In this document: positions 25,253 to 37,451 of the stretch, one piece after another
How positions within the stretch are numbered: the first letter of the stretch is position 1
Layout: each line of letters begins with the position of its first letter
DNA from: Megalonaias nervosa
Taxonomy: Eukaryota > Mollusca > Bivalvia > Unionida > Unionidae
Reading direction: 5' to 3'
DNA length: 64,000 bases
Assembly: GCA_016617855.1 (NCBI GenBank)
Contig: JAECUM010012954.1
Location: 26,094-90,093 of the forward strand
Made by a program: the position numbers and the translations under genes
Notes under the pieces: generated by a model
What the model was told of the DNA's origin: nothing
The model's input: the letters and a program-made list of their open reading frames with translations, nothing else
The model's database searches: none

Positions 25253-26458
25253 TATGGTATATTTATACCATGTTATTCCTCTCATTCCCAGCATCTTTTA
25301 TAAAGTTAAAGTCTCATTGCAGATGGAACAGCATTATAAGAGGCAGACTTTTGAATTGAAATAATGCATGTCTTTATTTTCCAAATTTAAATTTAAGTAG
25401 TAAATATTATTATTAGTAGATATTTTTTCCATTAATCTTGTTAATAGATGTTTTGTCAGAGCGTATAATTATAATAAAACATTGCCTTCCAATCACCTAT
25501 GAGATGAGCTTAGGATGCCTTAACCATTAATGCCATTTTTTTGAGATTTTGATTTGGATGTTTACATTTTTACAGGATTCCCAGATTGCTTAGATTAGGT
25601 AGAATCATAAAAATAATATATATTCCCAAGAAACTTAAAAGGCATGTTCTTCAACCTTTACTCAGCACTTCCATGATATTGAGACATTGTGATTCCAATT
25701 TATTTACACATGAACAGATAAATAAACCAATTTATTGACCTTTATTTACTTCACCTGCCAAGTTTTTGTATGTATGCCTCATACAGGATTTGGGCCCCAA
25801 GCATTGTTACTCAGCAGTTGTGGTAAGAAATGATTGGGAAACAAAAGTGTGGAGTTTCTTGTATTATCTACATTATAAAAATGCAGGGTTACTTAGTGAC
25901 ATGTATTGAGCAAGAAAAATCGGTTTATGAGAATTACAGGTTTGGGCCTATACAGTTATTTCACTTGTGGAAATCATTAAAACCACCAAATTTAAATGTT
26001 ATAATACAATATGCCTAAATTTCGAAAGAACAGTTGATAAAAATTATAGAAATAAAACACCTTAGGGGTTACAAGAATAATTTACAACATAATACATACC
26101 TAACTGAAGAAAAAAGAATAAAATACAAATAAATTTAAAGAAATGTATACTTGCAGGCTGGCATCAAATATGTGCATTATTAAGGATCAGAATTTCTGTA
26201 CACAGTTACAGATATTTGTTTTCAAGTAATGTGGGTTTTTTCCTTTCAAATATTGACTGCTCCAGTAAGAACATATTTCTTGTTAAAACCTTTTCTTAGT
26301 TTATACATTTATTTGCAGAGAACTATTTCCAAAAACTTTGCCACGTTTGAAATTCTTAAATATTTGGAAGCAGGTCGGATATGTATGGTGAAACTTAGTT
26401 TGACATTTGTTATTATTGTCAATTTAAGGTGCCTGAAACGTTAGTCATTTATGTTTGT
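25253..26458. other. Unassigned AT-rich DNA
   Basis: No exon, RNA gene or repeat recognised. Confidence 0.5.
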
Positions 26459-28400
26459 AGCTCTAGTGTTCATAGACCAAAAGAGGTTTTGGAAAATTTT
26501 TGACCTGTATGTCCATCCACAAGATTGTTATTACTACTACTTCTAAACTACTGTTGTCATGAAACTTTACACGCATTCATCCATAAACGAAAATGGCACC
26601 ACTCAGTCAGCCAATATGGCCACCACAACAGTCAGCCAATATGGCCACCACAACAGTCAGCCAATATGGCCACCACAACAGTCAGCCAATATGGCCACCA
26701 CAACAGTCGGCTTGAAAATAATTTTATGACTACTCCTCCTCATTGGATGGCCTTATCAGCATGGGGTTTTCATAGAAATACTTCTTGACTTCTGTGATAT
26801 CTAGTTGGTCATAAATGAAAAAAGTGATAATCTGATGTCTAATATGGCCACCATGGCAGCCATCTTGAAAATCTGGGCACTGTTGCTCCAGAGCAGAAAG
26901 TTATATTGACATGAAAAGATGAGAAAGACTTCTTATGACGTCTAGTTGATCCTCAATGGAAATGGTGCTGATCTGATGTCTGATATGGTCACAACAGTGC
27001 CTCATGAAAATCTTGGTATCATGACTGTTGCTGAATGGATTGTCATGGGGTTTTCACTGGATGTTTTCTTGTGGTGTCTAGTTGGTCCTGAATGAAAATG
27101 GTGTAGTCTGATATCCAGTATGTCCACTACATTAACCTTCTTGAAAATCTTGTTATTGCTACTCCTTCTGAGTGAAAAGTCACATTGAAATGCAGTTTTC
27201 ACCAAAAGGCTTCTTATGATGCCTAATCAGACCTGAATGGAAAAGGTACTGCTTGCACATCTAGTATGGCTACTATTGTTGCCATCTTGAGAATCTAGTT
27301 ATCACTACTTCTTCTGAATGAATTGTCATATTAACATGGGGTTTTCACTGACAGTCTTCTTATGATGTCTAGTTGGTCCTCAGTGGAATTGGTGTGCATC
27401 TGACAGCGACCTTGGCAGCCATCTTGAAAAGTTTGTTGTGTTTCAATCACGATGGAAAGTCATATCAACATGGAGTTTTCACCAGAAGACTTCTTTTTAT
27501 GTCTTGTTGGTCCTAGGTTAAAATGGTGCTAATCTGATGTCCATTATGGCCATCATTGTGGCCATCTTGAAAACCTTGTTATCACTACTCCTCTTAAATG
27601 GAGGGTGATTGTGACATAGTATTTTCTTCAGGAGAGTTATTGTGGTGTCAGGTTGGTCCTAAATGAAAATTATGTAAATTGACTGTCAGTATGACCACCA
27701 TGATGGCAGTCTTGAAAATATTCTCTATCATCCTGAACAGATGGTGACTGCTCCAGTGGCCTAGTGGTTAGAGCATCTGCTTTGGATGCGGGAGGTCACG
27801 GGTTCAAACCACGGCCAAGTCATACCAGAGATTTATAAAAATGGTACTAGTAGCTGCCTCGCTTGGCACTCAGCATTAAGAAGTTAAAGCTAGGACTGGT
27901 CGGCCTAATGTCAGGATATGTGACTGGGTGGAGCGTCTGCGGCATGATGCCTCAGTGCTGGACATCACTTTAAACTGCAGCACTGCAGACATCATAGTGA
28001 TAACTGACTGAAAATTTTTTAAAGCTGTGTTAAAAATCCAAATCACACACACATACACCCAAATAGATGGTTATATTAGAATGGGATGTTCACCAGTAGA
28101 CTTCTTATGATACCTGATAGGTCCTAAATGAAAACGGTGCAAATTGTTCATCCAATATGGTTGCCACAATGGTTGTCTTGAAAAGCTTGCTGTCACTACT
28201 TCCCCTGAATGGTGAACCATATTGAAATAGAGTTTTCGCCAATCTGAAATCCAAAATGTCCACCACAGCTGCTAATTTGACAATCTTGCAGCCCCTCAAG
28301 ACTCTAAGAGATGGTTTCAACACTCGACAGTTAAAAGAAAGAAATGGTCTTAACTTGAATTTCTGGAAATAATTTTCACCAAGTAGAATATCAGCCACCT
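26459..28400. repeat. Interspersed repeat with ~140-bp tandem units, array E1
   Basis: Begins with a leader (TGTTCATAGACCAAAAGAGG, GTATGTCCATCCACAAG, ACTACTTCTAAACTACTGTTG) and then repeats a unit of about 140 bp: CTTATGATGTCTAGTTGGTC, AAATGGTGC, a GTATGGCCACCATGG-like segment, GCCATCTTGAAAATC, then GTCATATTGACATGGGGTTT. A shorter 25-bp sub-repeat (CAGTCAGCCAATATGGCCAC) occurs four times at 26602-26708. The array ends at a conserved tail (AGAGATGGTTTCAACACTCG, TTAAAAGAAAGAAATGG). SINE A3 interrupts it. Confidence 0.85.
27746..28061 (+). mobile_element. tRNA-derived SINE, family A, copy A3
   Basis: Full-length copy inside array E1: box A-like AGTGGCCTAGTGGTTAGAGC, box B GGGTTCAAACC, body and CA tail. 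Flanks AACAGATGGT (27736-27745) and AATAGATGGT (28062-28071) are the target duplication with one change. Confidence 0.9.
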
Positions 28401-29043
28401 TGAGTTATCATATTTAAATGTTATCACATGTATTGTGCATTATTTTGTGTTTCATACATTCAGTAATATTACTGGTACTCACATTATTTGGAACTTATAT
28501 TGTTGATTTTTTAGCTTTTAATTGTAAAAAAAAATAAACTGTCCTTCTAACACACATACAGATTTAATTAACCATGGCATAAACACCATGGCATAAATAA
28601 AAAACACCATGGCATAAAACCATGGCATAAATAAAAAACAGCCTGTGAATCATAATCTCAATCCACATGAATGACATTTAACTTTTTAGACCACAAATTA
28701 AAGTTTGGCTTGTAATCATACACTTTAAAGATCCTTGGATGACTTGATTTATGTGTAAGAGACATTAATCATAAGTTTATCTTTTGAAAGAAATTTTAGC
28801 AGGCTGTAGAAAAATAGGTAAAATTGACTTTATTTTAAATTTGGCACAATGTTGGCATAGGTTCTTACAATACTATGCAAGCCTGCTGAGTGAAATGGTC
28901 AATGGTTAAGTTACATAAGTCATGTGAGTGATATTAGGCCATCTTGGAACTCTTGTTTATAGCTGTGCCTTCTACATTGTTGTATTTGTTTTGCTCATTT
29001 CCAGAGTAAACACCAGTTTAAACTATTTTTTTCCTTCATCCAG
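28401..29043. other. Unassigned DNA with a short CCATGGCATAAA repeat
   Basis: At about 28572-28640 the motif ACCATGGCATAAA occurs four times at irregular spacing, separated by AAATAAAAAACA. The rest is AT-rich and unassigned. Confidence 0.6.
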
Positions 29044-29129
29044 AGACTTGTAAGTCAGATATTTCTGCAACGACGGAAGCCATCACTTATGCATTTACAT
29101 CTTTCCACCACATTGTAAATTACCCTTAA
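29044..29129 (+). CDS. Possible alternative terminal exon of the plus-strand gene
   Basis: A strong acceptor (TTTTTTTCCTTCATCCAG) precedes a short block with more balanced composition. Joined to the exon ending at 10407 it reads Glu at the junction, then TCKSDISATTEAITYAFTSF and stops at TAA 29127-29129. Joined instead to the GTAAGG donor at 18294 it reads RLVSQIFLQRRKPSLMHLHL to TAA at 29115-29117. Both are open, so the sequence alone cannot choose. An AATAAA occurs in the AT-rich DNA near 29650. Confidence 0.3.
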
Positions 29130-30038
29130 TGGTAAAGTTCTGTATTTCTATTTAGTTCCATTTCATCCCACCCTCATCAGATATGGAATGTAATTTTAAT
29201 GTGCACTTATTTTATCTAGCTGAACAAATGCCCACAGTTTTAATAGAAGTGCTGATAAAACTTATTCTTAATTGGACAGATTTGTAGAAATAATTGTGTA
29301 TTCAACTTTGGCACCACCTTTTATAAAGGAAAAAAGTACTGATAATAATTATCATGATTTTGGTATGGCCATTCCAATCTTGCCAGGTCCTTAAAGTCAA
29401 AATTCAAAGGTTCTATAATTCCATGTAATGTCAGTTTGTGCATGATATTTTTTATAGAGTTTTAGAAAATGTAGCTTACTTTTTGGTTATGAATGCACTC
29501 TCGGAAAGTATTTACATTTTGCCATCATCAGTTAATAGAATTAGTAATTAAGGGAATTGTGTCTCTTTTTCCAGATGCCTTAAATTGTGGCAGTTAAATA
29601 TCGTATAAAGTCATTATAATTGCTTGATTTTTGTATGGATTAAGATAAAATAAAAAATATATTTGATGTATATATATTAGTTGAAGTTGCCAGTATACTG
29701 TAGTTGCATAGCCACAGAGAAGTTGTAATGCAGTTCATGTAATAGAACATTTTCAGGGGATAGGGTAGGATAAACAAGGTCACACTTTGAAGAAGTAATT
29801 CTTTTGATCGTCTTCAACAAGTCAGTTACTTTGAACAGAAACACCAAATTCTATGCCAGCACCAGCATCATATATGTTCACTACCTGCACATATCGTAAC
29901 TATTAATCAACATGACTAGACATACTGTTGTGGAGGATACTGAATACATTAGAAACTTTCATTTTTGCTTTTCCATGCTTCTTGATATTTCAGCTAACCA
30001 TTATGCAGTGGGGCTGTTGGGCAGAGTTTGTGGTTTGT
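29130..30038. other. Possible 3' UTR and downstream DNA
   Basis: AT-rich, with AAAATAAAAAATATAT near 29648. No other feature. Confidence 0.35.
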
Positions 30039-30543
30039 AATGCATGGTTCATACAACCTTGGAAAACCATAAATTTGATGTGTTGCTTTTAAAAACTCTT
30101 TGAATTGTGAATCAGTTTGATTTAGCTAGGAAAAGTTTTTGAATTTGTTGAAAAACTGCTTAAATTTTTTCTAGAAGCTACTTAAATTGATCTGAGGAAA
30201 TATAAAATGATAAAACTGAATTAAATAAAATACTCTTTAAATTTATAATTTTTTTGCTATGTACATATTATCCAAAAATCATTAATCAAAAAATAATCAA
30301 ACAAAGGGAAAATAATTGTGTGACTCAAGTGACATTTGACATGGATACTCAACAAGATGCGATAGCATCCTTTGCACTGGTAATGTCCTATATAATTAAC
30401 AGGGTTTTTTTTCGTCTTGTTTTGCATCTATGTATACAGTGATAAACAAGGTAAAATATGAAGAAAGTTAAATTTCAGTAAGAAAAAAAATTCCCAAAAA
30501 TTCTGAAAGTCCTCAAACATCGGATGCATGAACCATGTTATTA
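30039..30543. mobile_element. MITE with CATGGTTCAT inverted ends
   Basis: Left end GTAATGCATGGTTCATACAA; the right end inverted reads GTAATAACATGGTTCATGCA. The interior has the phrases ACCTTGGAAAACC, CTTTGAATTGTG and GAAAGTCCTC that recur in diverged form near 741-823. No coding capacity. Confidence 0.55.
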
Positions 30544-31829
30544 CAGTTGATGCCTTGGTTTGATATTTATAAATTTCTACATTGGTGTTGTGTTTTGTGG
30601 TTGCTCTTGTGGTATATTTAACATTAGCATGGTATGAAGAATGGCTAATGGCTTAGTTGCTAAGAACAGTAAGTAATTATGTTGAATTATTAGTAACTAC
30701 TTTGCATTTTTGTTGCATATTTTGTCACAGGAAAAGGCGAGGATTTGTCATATGAATTTTTTTTTGTAAGAGCAAACAGTACAGTGTAATAATAATGCTA
30801 TGTCTTAATTTGAAAATGACTTTGAAAACATTTTTAAAAACCTTTGAACTTATAAAATTCTTTTCAGGGTTCCTGTACTTGTGCTCTGTTGATAAATAAG
30901 TATTTTATTTTTACTCAGCTGTTTAAATTTTAAGGGAATCATTTTAAAAATTGAGCATGTCTTCACCTTTATTATTCATGTCTTGTTCAAATATATGTGA
31001 ATATTTTAATATAATAAGAGCTTCATTAAAATTGAAGAGAAATCTTGCTTTTCAGTTTCAATATTTGCTTATATTATTCATTATACACATTATAAACTGA
31101 TTGCAATATTCATATCATAAAATTATGGATTATTAAATAATGGCAAGGAAAGGTAACATTTCTTGGACACGCCAGTACATAAGTGTTAAAGTCATGAATT
31201 AATTCTAGAGTGATTTAATGTTAGAATCAAATAACTTACGTTTTCACCATTGGTACTTCAGTGTCTTGAAAATAAGATGCAAAAAGTAATGTAGAATAGG
31301 TAGGATGTCAAGAAGGCGAAAAGCTCAGAGAAACCAAACTCCACGATTGTCTACCACACATGTTAAAGTCGGTGTACTTTATAGTCATTAAATTGAACAG
31401 AAACTTGGTCATTGCATTCCATTATATACATGTGGAAGATTTTTTTGATTTCATGGTTTATTCAAGAATATGCCCAGAGAGTTGCTTTTAATTTACTTTT
31501 TATTAAATGTCAGGATTACAAGATCAGGTAATATATTTTCATTTCCAGTTTGAACTGTGCACTGGTTATTTAAACTTAAATACATGCCATAATAAATTGT
31601 TTGGTGAGTCCAGACCCTGCCATCATAAAAAAATTTCCTGACCACTAAATTGAGATATTCAGACCGAGCAAAGTATAACATTTTTTTATTTTTAATACAA
31701 TTTCCCAAACTGGACTAGTATTTATTGCTAGAGTAAAGTTTTATCACATAGGACTGGAAGGTCACAAATCTTTATCCAGCAACTTGTACTCAAAATCAAG
31801 ACCTTTTTAGAAACTATTTTTTAGAGTCT
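30544..31829. other. Unassigned AT-rich DNA
   Basis: No exon, RNA gene or repeat recognised. Confidence 0.5.
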
Positions 31830-33180
31830 TAACTCGATGAGGATTGATCAAAAAGTTCTTTAACAATACTGTGAAGAAAAATTTACTTAACTGTTTAAAA
31901 TAATTTTAGTAGTCCTTTTCAAAGTAACTTCCTTTTGACCTGATTCACTTCCCACATCTTGAGACCGATGCCCTGAACACGTGTAGCAGCTCATTGCGTT
32001 ACAGCACTCGTAGCAGCCAGGCGATTGCATCCCTTAGTTCATCTCCTTTCATAATAATTTCCCTGAATTGAACTGTTTAATTTTGGAAAGAAAACAAATC
32101 ACAAGAAGCTAAATCCAGGCTGTGTTGCGGTTAATATAGGGGTTCAGTTCCAAGTTTTCCATTCATTGTGGTACCATGTGATTCAGAATTATTCCTTGTG
32201 TGTTAGACCGCTCCAGTGGCCTAGTGGTTAGAGTGTCCGCCTTGGATGCAGGAGGTCATGGGTTCGATCCCTGGCTGAGTCATACCAAAGACTTACAAAA
32301 AAATTGTACTCACAGCTGCCTCGCTTGGTGCTCATCATTAAGAGGTTAGTGTTAGGACTGGTTGGCCTGGTGTCAGGATAATGTGACTGGGTGGGACATC
32401 ATGCTACATGTCTGCGGCATGATGCCCCAGTGCTAGACATCACTATAAACTACCACACTGCAGACATCTTAGCGATATGACTGAAAAATTATTAAAGCTA
32501 CATTAAAAAATCCAAATCACATCACACACATCCTTGTGTGTTCAAAAACACAATGCAGATTTGATACGACATTCTTTTACAGACTGTGGCAAGCTTGTGT
32601 GTTTCCATACACTGCTTTGTCTCTTACTCTTGTGTTCAGAGTAGTGTATCTAAGTTCATCAAATGTAATGATCTTATTTAAGAAATTATAATCTTATACT
32701 TTGCTTCTGTATAATAATACCCTACAGATCTTTGCCTTTAAACCCATTTGTTCATTATCAGCCTATCTGGGCACCCACCAGGCACAATCCATATGCATTC
32801 CTAATTCCTTGATCAGACTTTTCTCAGCTCTTCCATATGGAATATAAAAATGTTTTGCTGCCTCATGGAAAGTAACTCCTTTGTTTTCCTTCACATATTC
32901 TTCCACAGAATCGACTATTTCTTTCAAAATTGATGTCCTTGGCCTAACTTTGCTTTGATCTTTAACAATCCCTCTAACATCACTGAAACATTCCATCCAT
33001 GTACTTATTCCGGATTTAGCAAGTGCTTTATCTAACCAGTTTTTATCAGTGCTAAGGATTTTCCTAATTTTATGTAAAATTTTTGATGTCTGTTTAAAAA
33101 TGGATTCATCTGCCATTATGCCATCATGTCTACCGATTGTTGAAAAAGATGACATTGTTAAGCTTGTGACCATATCCTAA
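31830..33180 (-). pseudogene. Decayed mariner-type transposase, split by a SINE
   Basis: The minus-strand frame from 33173 gives a segment matching the mariner paired helix-turn-helix layout: GISTWMECFSDVRG, a VRPRTS linker, a second helix-turn-helix region, then LGMHMDCAWWVPR, which corresponds to the mariner WVPREL signature. After a stop at 32763 the reading continues as NFLNKIITFDEL near 32650-32690, matching the segment with the first catalytic Asp. Past the SINE, QPGFSFL and FVFFPKLN (about 32060-32130) correspond to the S/YSPDLAP-DFFLFPKLK region that holds the third catalytic Asp (its Asp is changed here), and SKGSYFEKDY near 31910-31930 to the C-terminus. Several stops and frameshifts make it inactive. 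Terminal repeats were not located. Confidence 0.85.
32205..32530 (+). mobile_element. tRNA-derived SINE, family A, copy A4
   Basis: Full length: GCTCCAGTGGCCTAGTGGTT head, GGGTTCGATCCC box B, conserved body, tail AATCCAAATCACATCACACA. A perfect 12-bp target duplication, TCCTTGTGTGTT, at 32193-32204 and 32531-32542. It sits inside the mariner relic, so it is younger than it. Confidence 0.95.
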
Positions 33181-34854
33181 ATTAGGACAATTTTGGTTAA
33201 TGGCAGGCAAAGGGTTACTTTGCATTAGAATATATTACAATTGATCTAAAACATTTGGATCAACACTAGTATGCATAAAATAATAGTTTATGATCAATTT
33301 TTATGTTCTAAGAACAACCTGATGCTTAAAAGTCTTGTGACATCCAGGCCTGGATTGTAAGAATTGATTGCTCTCATATGATATTACATATGATCTACCA
33401 TCTATTTTCCAGGTACATCAAAGTCCTTGAAATGTAAAGAAAACAAGAAACTCCCAGATCAGAGATAACACAGCTGGATGAATTCAGATCTTTAAAAGTT
33501 ATCCGTCCGCAGATTTAATAGACTGTGATAATTTAAAGTTATTCTGTGATGTAGCAGACACTGGCCATCTTTTTCTACTATGAAAGTTACAGTTATGATA
33601 TTGAGTTTTAATTAAGTTATTTAGGTATGCAATAAAAACTGCTCTGTTGTACTTTGTTTCCTCTGCCGTCCATTACCTATTATTTCTCTGTGATACATCA
33701 TATTACAGTTTTTGTCTTTATTGGGCAATATTGGTTTACAACATTTAGTATTTTTTTGCACCATGTCATTTAATATTTCAAAGTAAATAATGAAAACAAA
33801 CCAAGTCACTCTTATTCTGATTCTTTTGTCTTTTTGTAAGTTTTAATAGTCCTTTTTCCTATGGTAAATGAATTCTACAGATATACGGAGATTCTATTTT
33901 GACATAATTCATATCAAACAGGCTGCTAGTTATGCTAGTTACATTTATTTTGCCAAAGATTTTTTATGAGAGAAACACAAAAACATAAAAAGAAGCACAT
34001 ATACTAATATTGAGTGTAGGTTGTTAAAATCTGGATTCACTCAGGTTTCTAAACAATTTGCATTGAAATATCAACTACATGCTTGAAAAGTTTCCAGCCC
34101 TGGATTCATTTCTTCTTCTAATCCCTACAGTATTCAGTAAATTACCCTTAAATTTCAGTTAAAGGAGAATTGAATTTCACCCTAAATTTTCTGGTCTAGA
34201 ATAAATCTTACATATTTTGAATATGACTCCTATGTATAATTAATAATAATGAGAAATCCATGTTAGAGCACATATCTTTGACATGATTTTTCTGGGATTG
34301 TATCCACAAGCTGTTAATTTCAAGACGAACTAAGGGCTGTTCCATTTAAATCTATCCGAATAAGTGGGGAATGCCACTTTAAAATTTTTCTAAACATTAC
34401 AACTAGTAAAATAGAGTTAGTATAAACATTACACAAAAAAAGATACAGATATCTTTAGACATCACCAGTATAGAAAATAAAGAAATGGCCATTCCCCCCT
34501 CACCCCAGGTACATTTAAATGGACTAGCCCTTAACAAATGAGATCATTTTAGTAGTATTTAATTTGTTTTGATCTTTCTAATAAAACATGCAGTTGCACT
34601 ATATTATGCATGGACTTGAAAATGATTAGGTTTTTTTGTGATTGCAAATACAAAATTAAAATACACCATTCTCTGGAATTACTAATGATCAGTGATGTTC
34701 ATCTCAAATAAGTATCATTATGGTTAAAGAAAAAACAATTGGGCTATAAGATATATCGGGCCATAATCGGTAACAAAAAATTCTATTTTGATAGCTAGAA
34801 AATATGCTGCTGTTTCAGGTTTATTTAATATTCTTTTGCTTCAGATTTGCTCAA
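33181..34854. other. Unassigned AT-rich DNA
   Basis: No exon, RNA gene or repeat recognised. Confidence 0.5.
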
Positions 34855-35203
34855 ATTTATAACATTGGGCAAGTAGCAGCATGAAGTCTCAGTCAAATTC
34901 GTTGCATTAGGGAAAGTGGCAGCATGAAGGCTCTGTCAAATTTGTAGCATATCAGGGCAAGTAGTAGCATGAACTCTCTGTCAAATTTATAACATTGAGG
35001 CAACTAGGAGCATGAAGTCTCTGTCAAATTTGTAACATTATGGCAAGTAACAATATGAAGCCTCTATCAAATTTGTTACATTAGGGAAAGGGGCAGCATG
35101 AAATCTCACAAATTTGTAACGTTAGTGAAAACAGCAGTATGAAGTCTCTGTCAAATTTGTAATATTAGGGCAAGTAGCAAAATGAAGTCTCTGTCATATA
35201 GTT
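34855..35203. repeat. Minisatellite, ~43-bp unit, about 8 copies
   Basis: Unit: AACATTAGGGCAAGTAGCAG followed by CATGAAGTCTCTGTCAAATTTGT. Copies differ by substitutions and small indels. Confidence 0.9.
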
Positions 35204-35501
35204 CTTAGATAATTGGTTATTTTTTTTAATATCTTTGAAATATATTTGTTCAGAGCATTTCTGTCCAACCATATATAGATGGATGGTGTTCATTCCATAT
35301 TTTTGATAATTATGGCAAGTTAAACTTTTCAGAAAAGGACATAAGACAGACTTTGGAAATCTTTTAGTTCATGTTCTTCAAAAAGGATTTCTTCTATGCA
35401 TGTATTTATTGTATTCATTCTTTGACTGTTAAGAATTGATTGTTTAGTAGCAAATATATCATGTATATGAATCTCCATAGTAACAGAATAAATATTGTGT
35501 A

Positions 35502-35637
35502 TGTACCGTATATGCTTGCTTGTAAGTCAAGTACAGCAGGAAACTGCACAGACCCATATCTGCCATCACATAATGTTCAGGCAGATCAGGATCAATGTAG
35601 TCTGCTTGAAGTTGGATTTGACTTGCATGTGAGTATA
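35502..35637. mobile_element. Foldback MITE, family D, copy D5 (compact)
   Basis: Left arm GTACCGTATATGCTTGCTTG, TAAGTCAAGTACAGC, AACTGCACAGACCCATATCT; the right arm is its inverted match (GCAGATCAGGATCAATGTAG ... TTGACTTGCATGTGAGTATA). Only a short loop separates the arms, so it is almost a perfect hairpin. Confidence 0.8.
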
Positions 35638-36161
35638 ACTGATATGGATTTTTCAAGAAATGTGGACAAATATTGTGACAAGAAGCGTTTTATGATTAAT
35701 TTTTCAGTATTAACTATTTCTGTGACAGTACCCATATTTAAAATTTGTTTAGGATAAGTCATTTTTAATTCAAGAAAGAGCACGAAGTTGAAAACCATAT
35801 TCATGTAAATATAGATGTATTGCAGAACACAAACAGTATTATATATCAATTCCAGTATATTTCTAGCATACAGTTTGCTTATAGCATTAGAGGCTGTTGT
35901 AACCTTTCAGATTATTTTAAAAGTATATTAAACAGAAATGTGTATTTCTGATCATGATATCAATTGTAAAAACTATAGTATCAAAATGAATGCATTATTT
36001 TTGTGATAAAAATGTATTATCCCAGACATAATAACATCCTTATGAGGGAGTTGAAGGTTTAATGGATCAAAATTTTTAAAAAAAATTAATGTTTTATTAT
36101 TTTTTTCAAAGTAACCTGAAGGCACCTAATGTACCACACATCTCTTATTGATGCTTTCATG

Positions 36162-36345
36162 GTGAACACCAGGACCCAGATCTACCATCACAAAATGCTC
36201 CAGTTGATTAGGATCTGATTAGTTTTAATCTTATCATTAGTGCTGACAAACTATACAGACCCTCATCTGTCAGCACATTATGTAGTGGCAGGTCTGGGTG
36301 TATGTATTTTGCAGTTGGATCCAACTTGTAAACAAGTATGTGGGG
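36162..36345. mobile_element. Foldback MITE, family D, copy D6 (rearranged)
   Basis: Carries CAGGACCCAGATCTACCATC, CAAACTATACAGACCCTCAT and GGCAGGTCTGGGTGTATGTA ... TTTGCAGTTGGATCCAACTT. Arms are recognisable, but an extra internal block suggests two partial copies joined. Confidence 0.65.
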
Positions 36346-37360
36346 TAATATATTGAAGACTCCTGTGGTAAAAAAAAAAAAGTGCATGTGAATGGAATAT
36401 GTCTTTGCTGAAGAATCTTAAGTTACAAATACTTTTTCAAGATTAGCATAGTTTCAAAATTCTATCACATGTTTGGGATCTCCCTAAATTCAGGACCTTA
36501 TTGTAATTAATATTCCTTCAAGAAGCTGACACTAGTAGTTCCATATACATTCCACACTCAACTTGAAACTGCTTAATAAATTGTTCTTTTTTAAAATTAG
36601 ACATTCATACTAATACAAGTGTTGAAGTTGCACATTAGATATCAGCCATTATATGTACTACTTTGAATTTGTACATGTCATGCACCTTGTCTTGATCTTA
36701 ACATGCTCTTCTGTGTAAAACTTTATAAAATTAAGTTAAGAAAATGCTGATTTAAGCTGGAGAGAATGAATCTCTTTTGAATTTGGGTCTGAAAAGTTGA
36801 ATGCATTTTGACAAATCAATTTCATACTATCTTGAAGAAATAACTGTAATTTGTTATATCAGTGTTATTAAGGTCATGTACTTTATTCACTAGTGCCTTA
36901 GATTTATTATTGTATATATAAATCAAAGAACTATATTTCTTTCCAAGGGCTGCCAACATGTTTCTTCATTGTCCTGTAAGAAGATTAATTTAATTAAATG
37001 TTTTGTTAATTTAGGAAAATAATTCCTATGAACAATTTTTCATTTGGTTGCATGTGTAACCCTGGATTAATTTAGGGTTTCAAATATATTGATGTGACCT
37101 ACACAGCAATCTTCTAGACATAACAGGCATTCTACATAAACAGTATCTGTTACATACCTATGCACAACATAATAGCATATCAATAAATTATCAGATGTAA
37201 AAGTTTTTGTTTTACTTTTGTTACAGAAGCCATTTTTTCTCTAACTCTTCCTCAGAGTCTCTGTAGTTGGAGACCTTGCTTCTTAGACCTTCACTTTCTG
37301 GTCCAAGTCTTTCACTTGTACAGAAAACTTTGTCTTTTGTTTTGTGTGTACCATTTTTTT
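36346..37360. other. Unassigned AT-rich DNA
   Basis: No exon, RNA gene or repeat recognised. Confidence 0.5.
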
Positions 37361-37451
37361 TACTCTTAAGGTTTTAACTCTGTTGGTCATAGACCAGGAG
37401 AGCTTATGGGATTGTGTGTTGTCCATCTGTTCATCAGCACAAGTTTGATAT
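37361..37451. repeat. Left fragment of array E2, cut off by retrotransposon copy 1
   Basis: TTGGTCATAGACCAGGAGAG and TGTCCATCTGTTCATCAGCA correspond to the leader of array E1 (26459 onward). The continuation of that leader, TTGCTACTTCTAAACAGTCA, is found at 44381, on the other side of copy 1. Confidence 0.8.
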
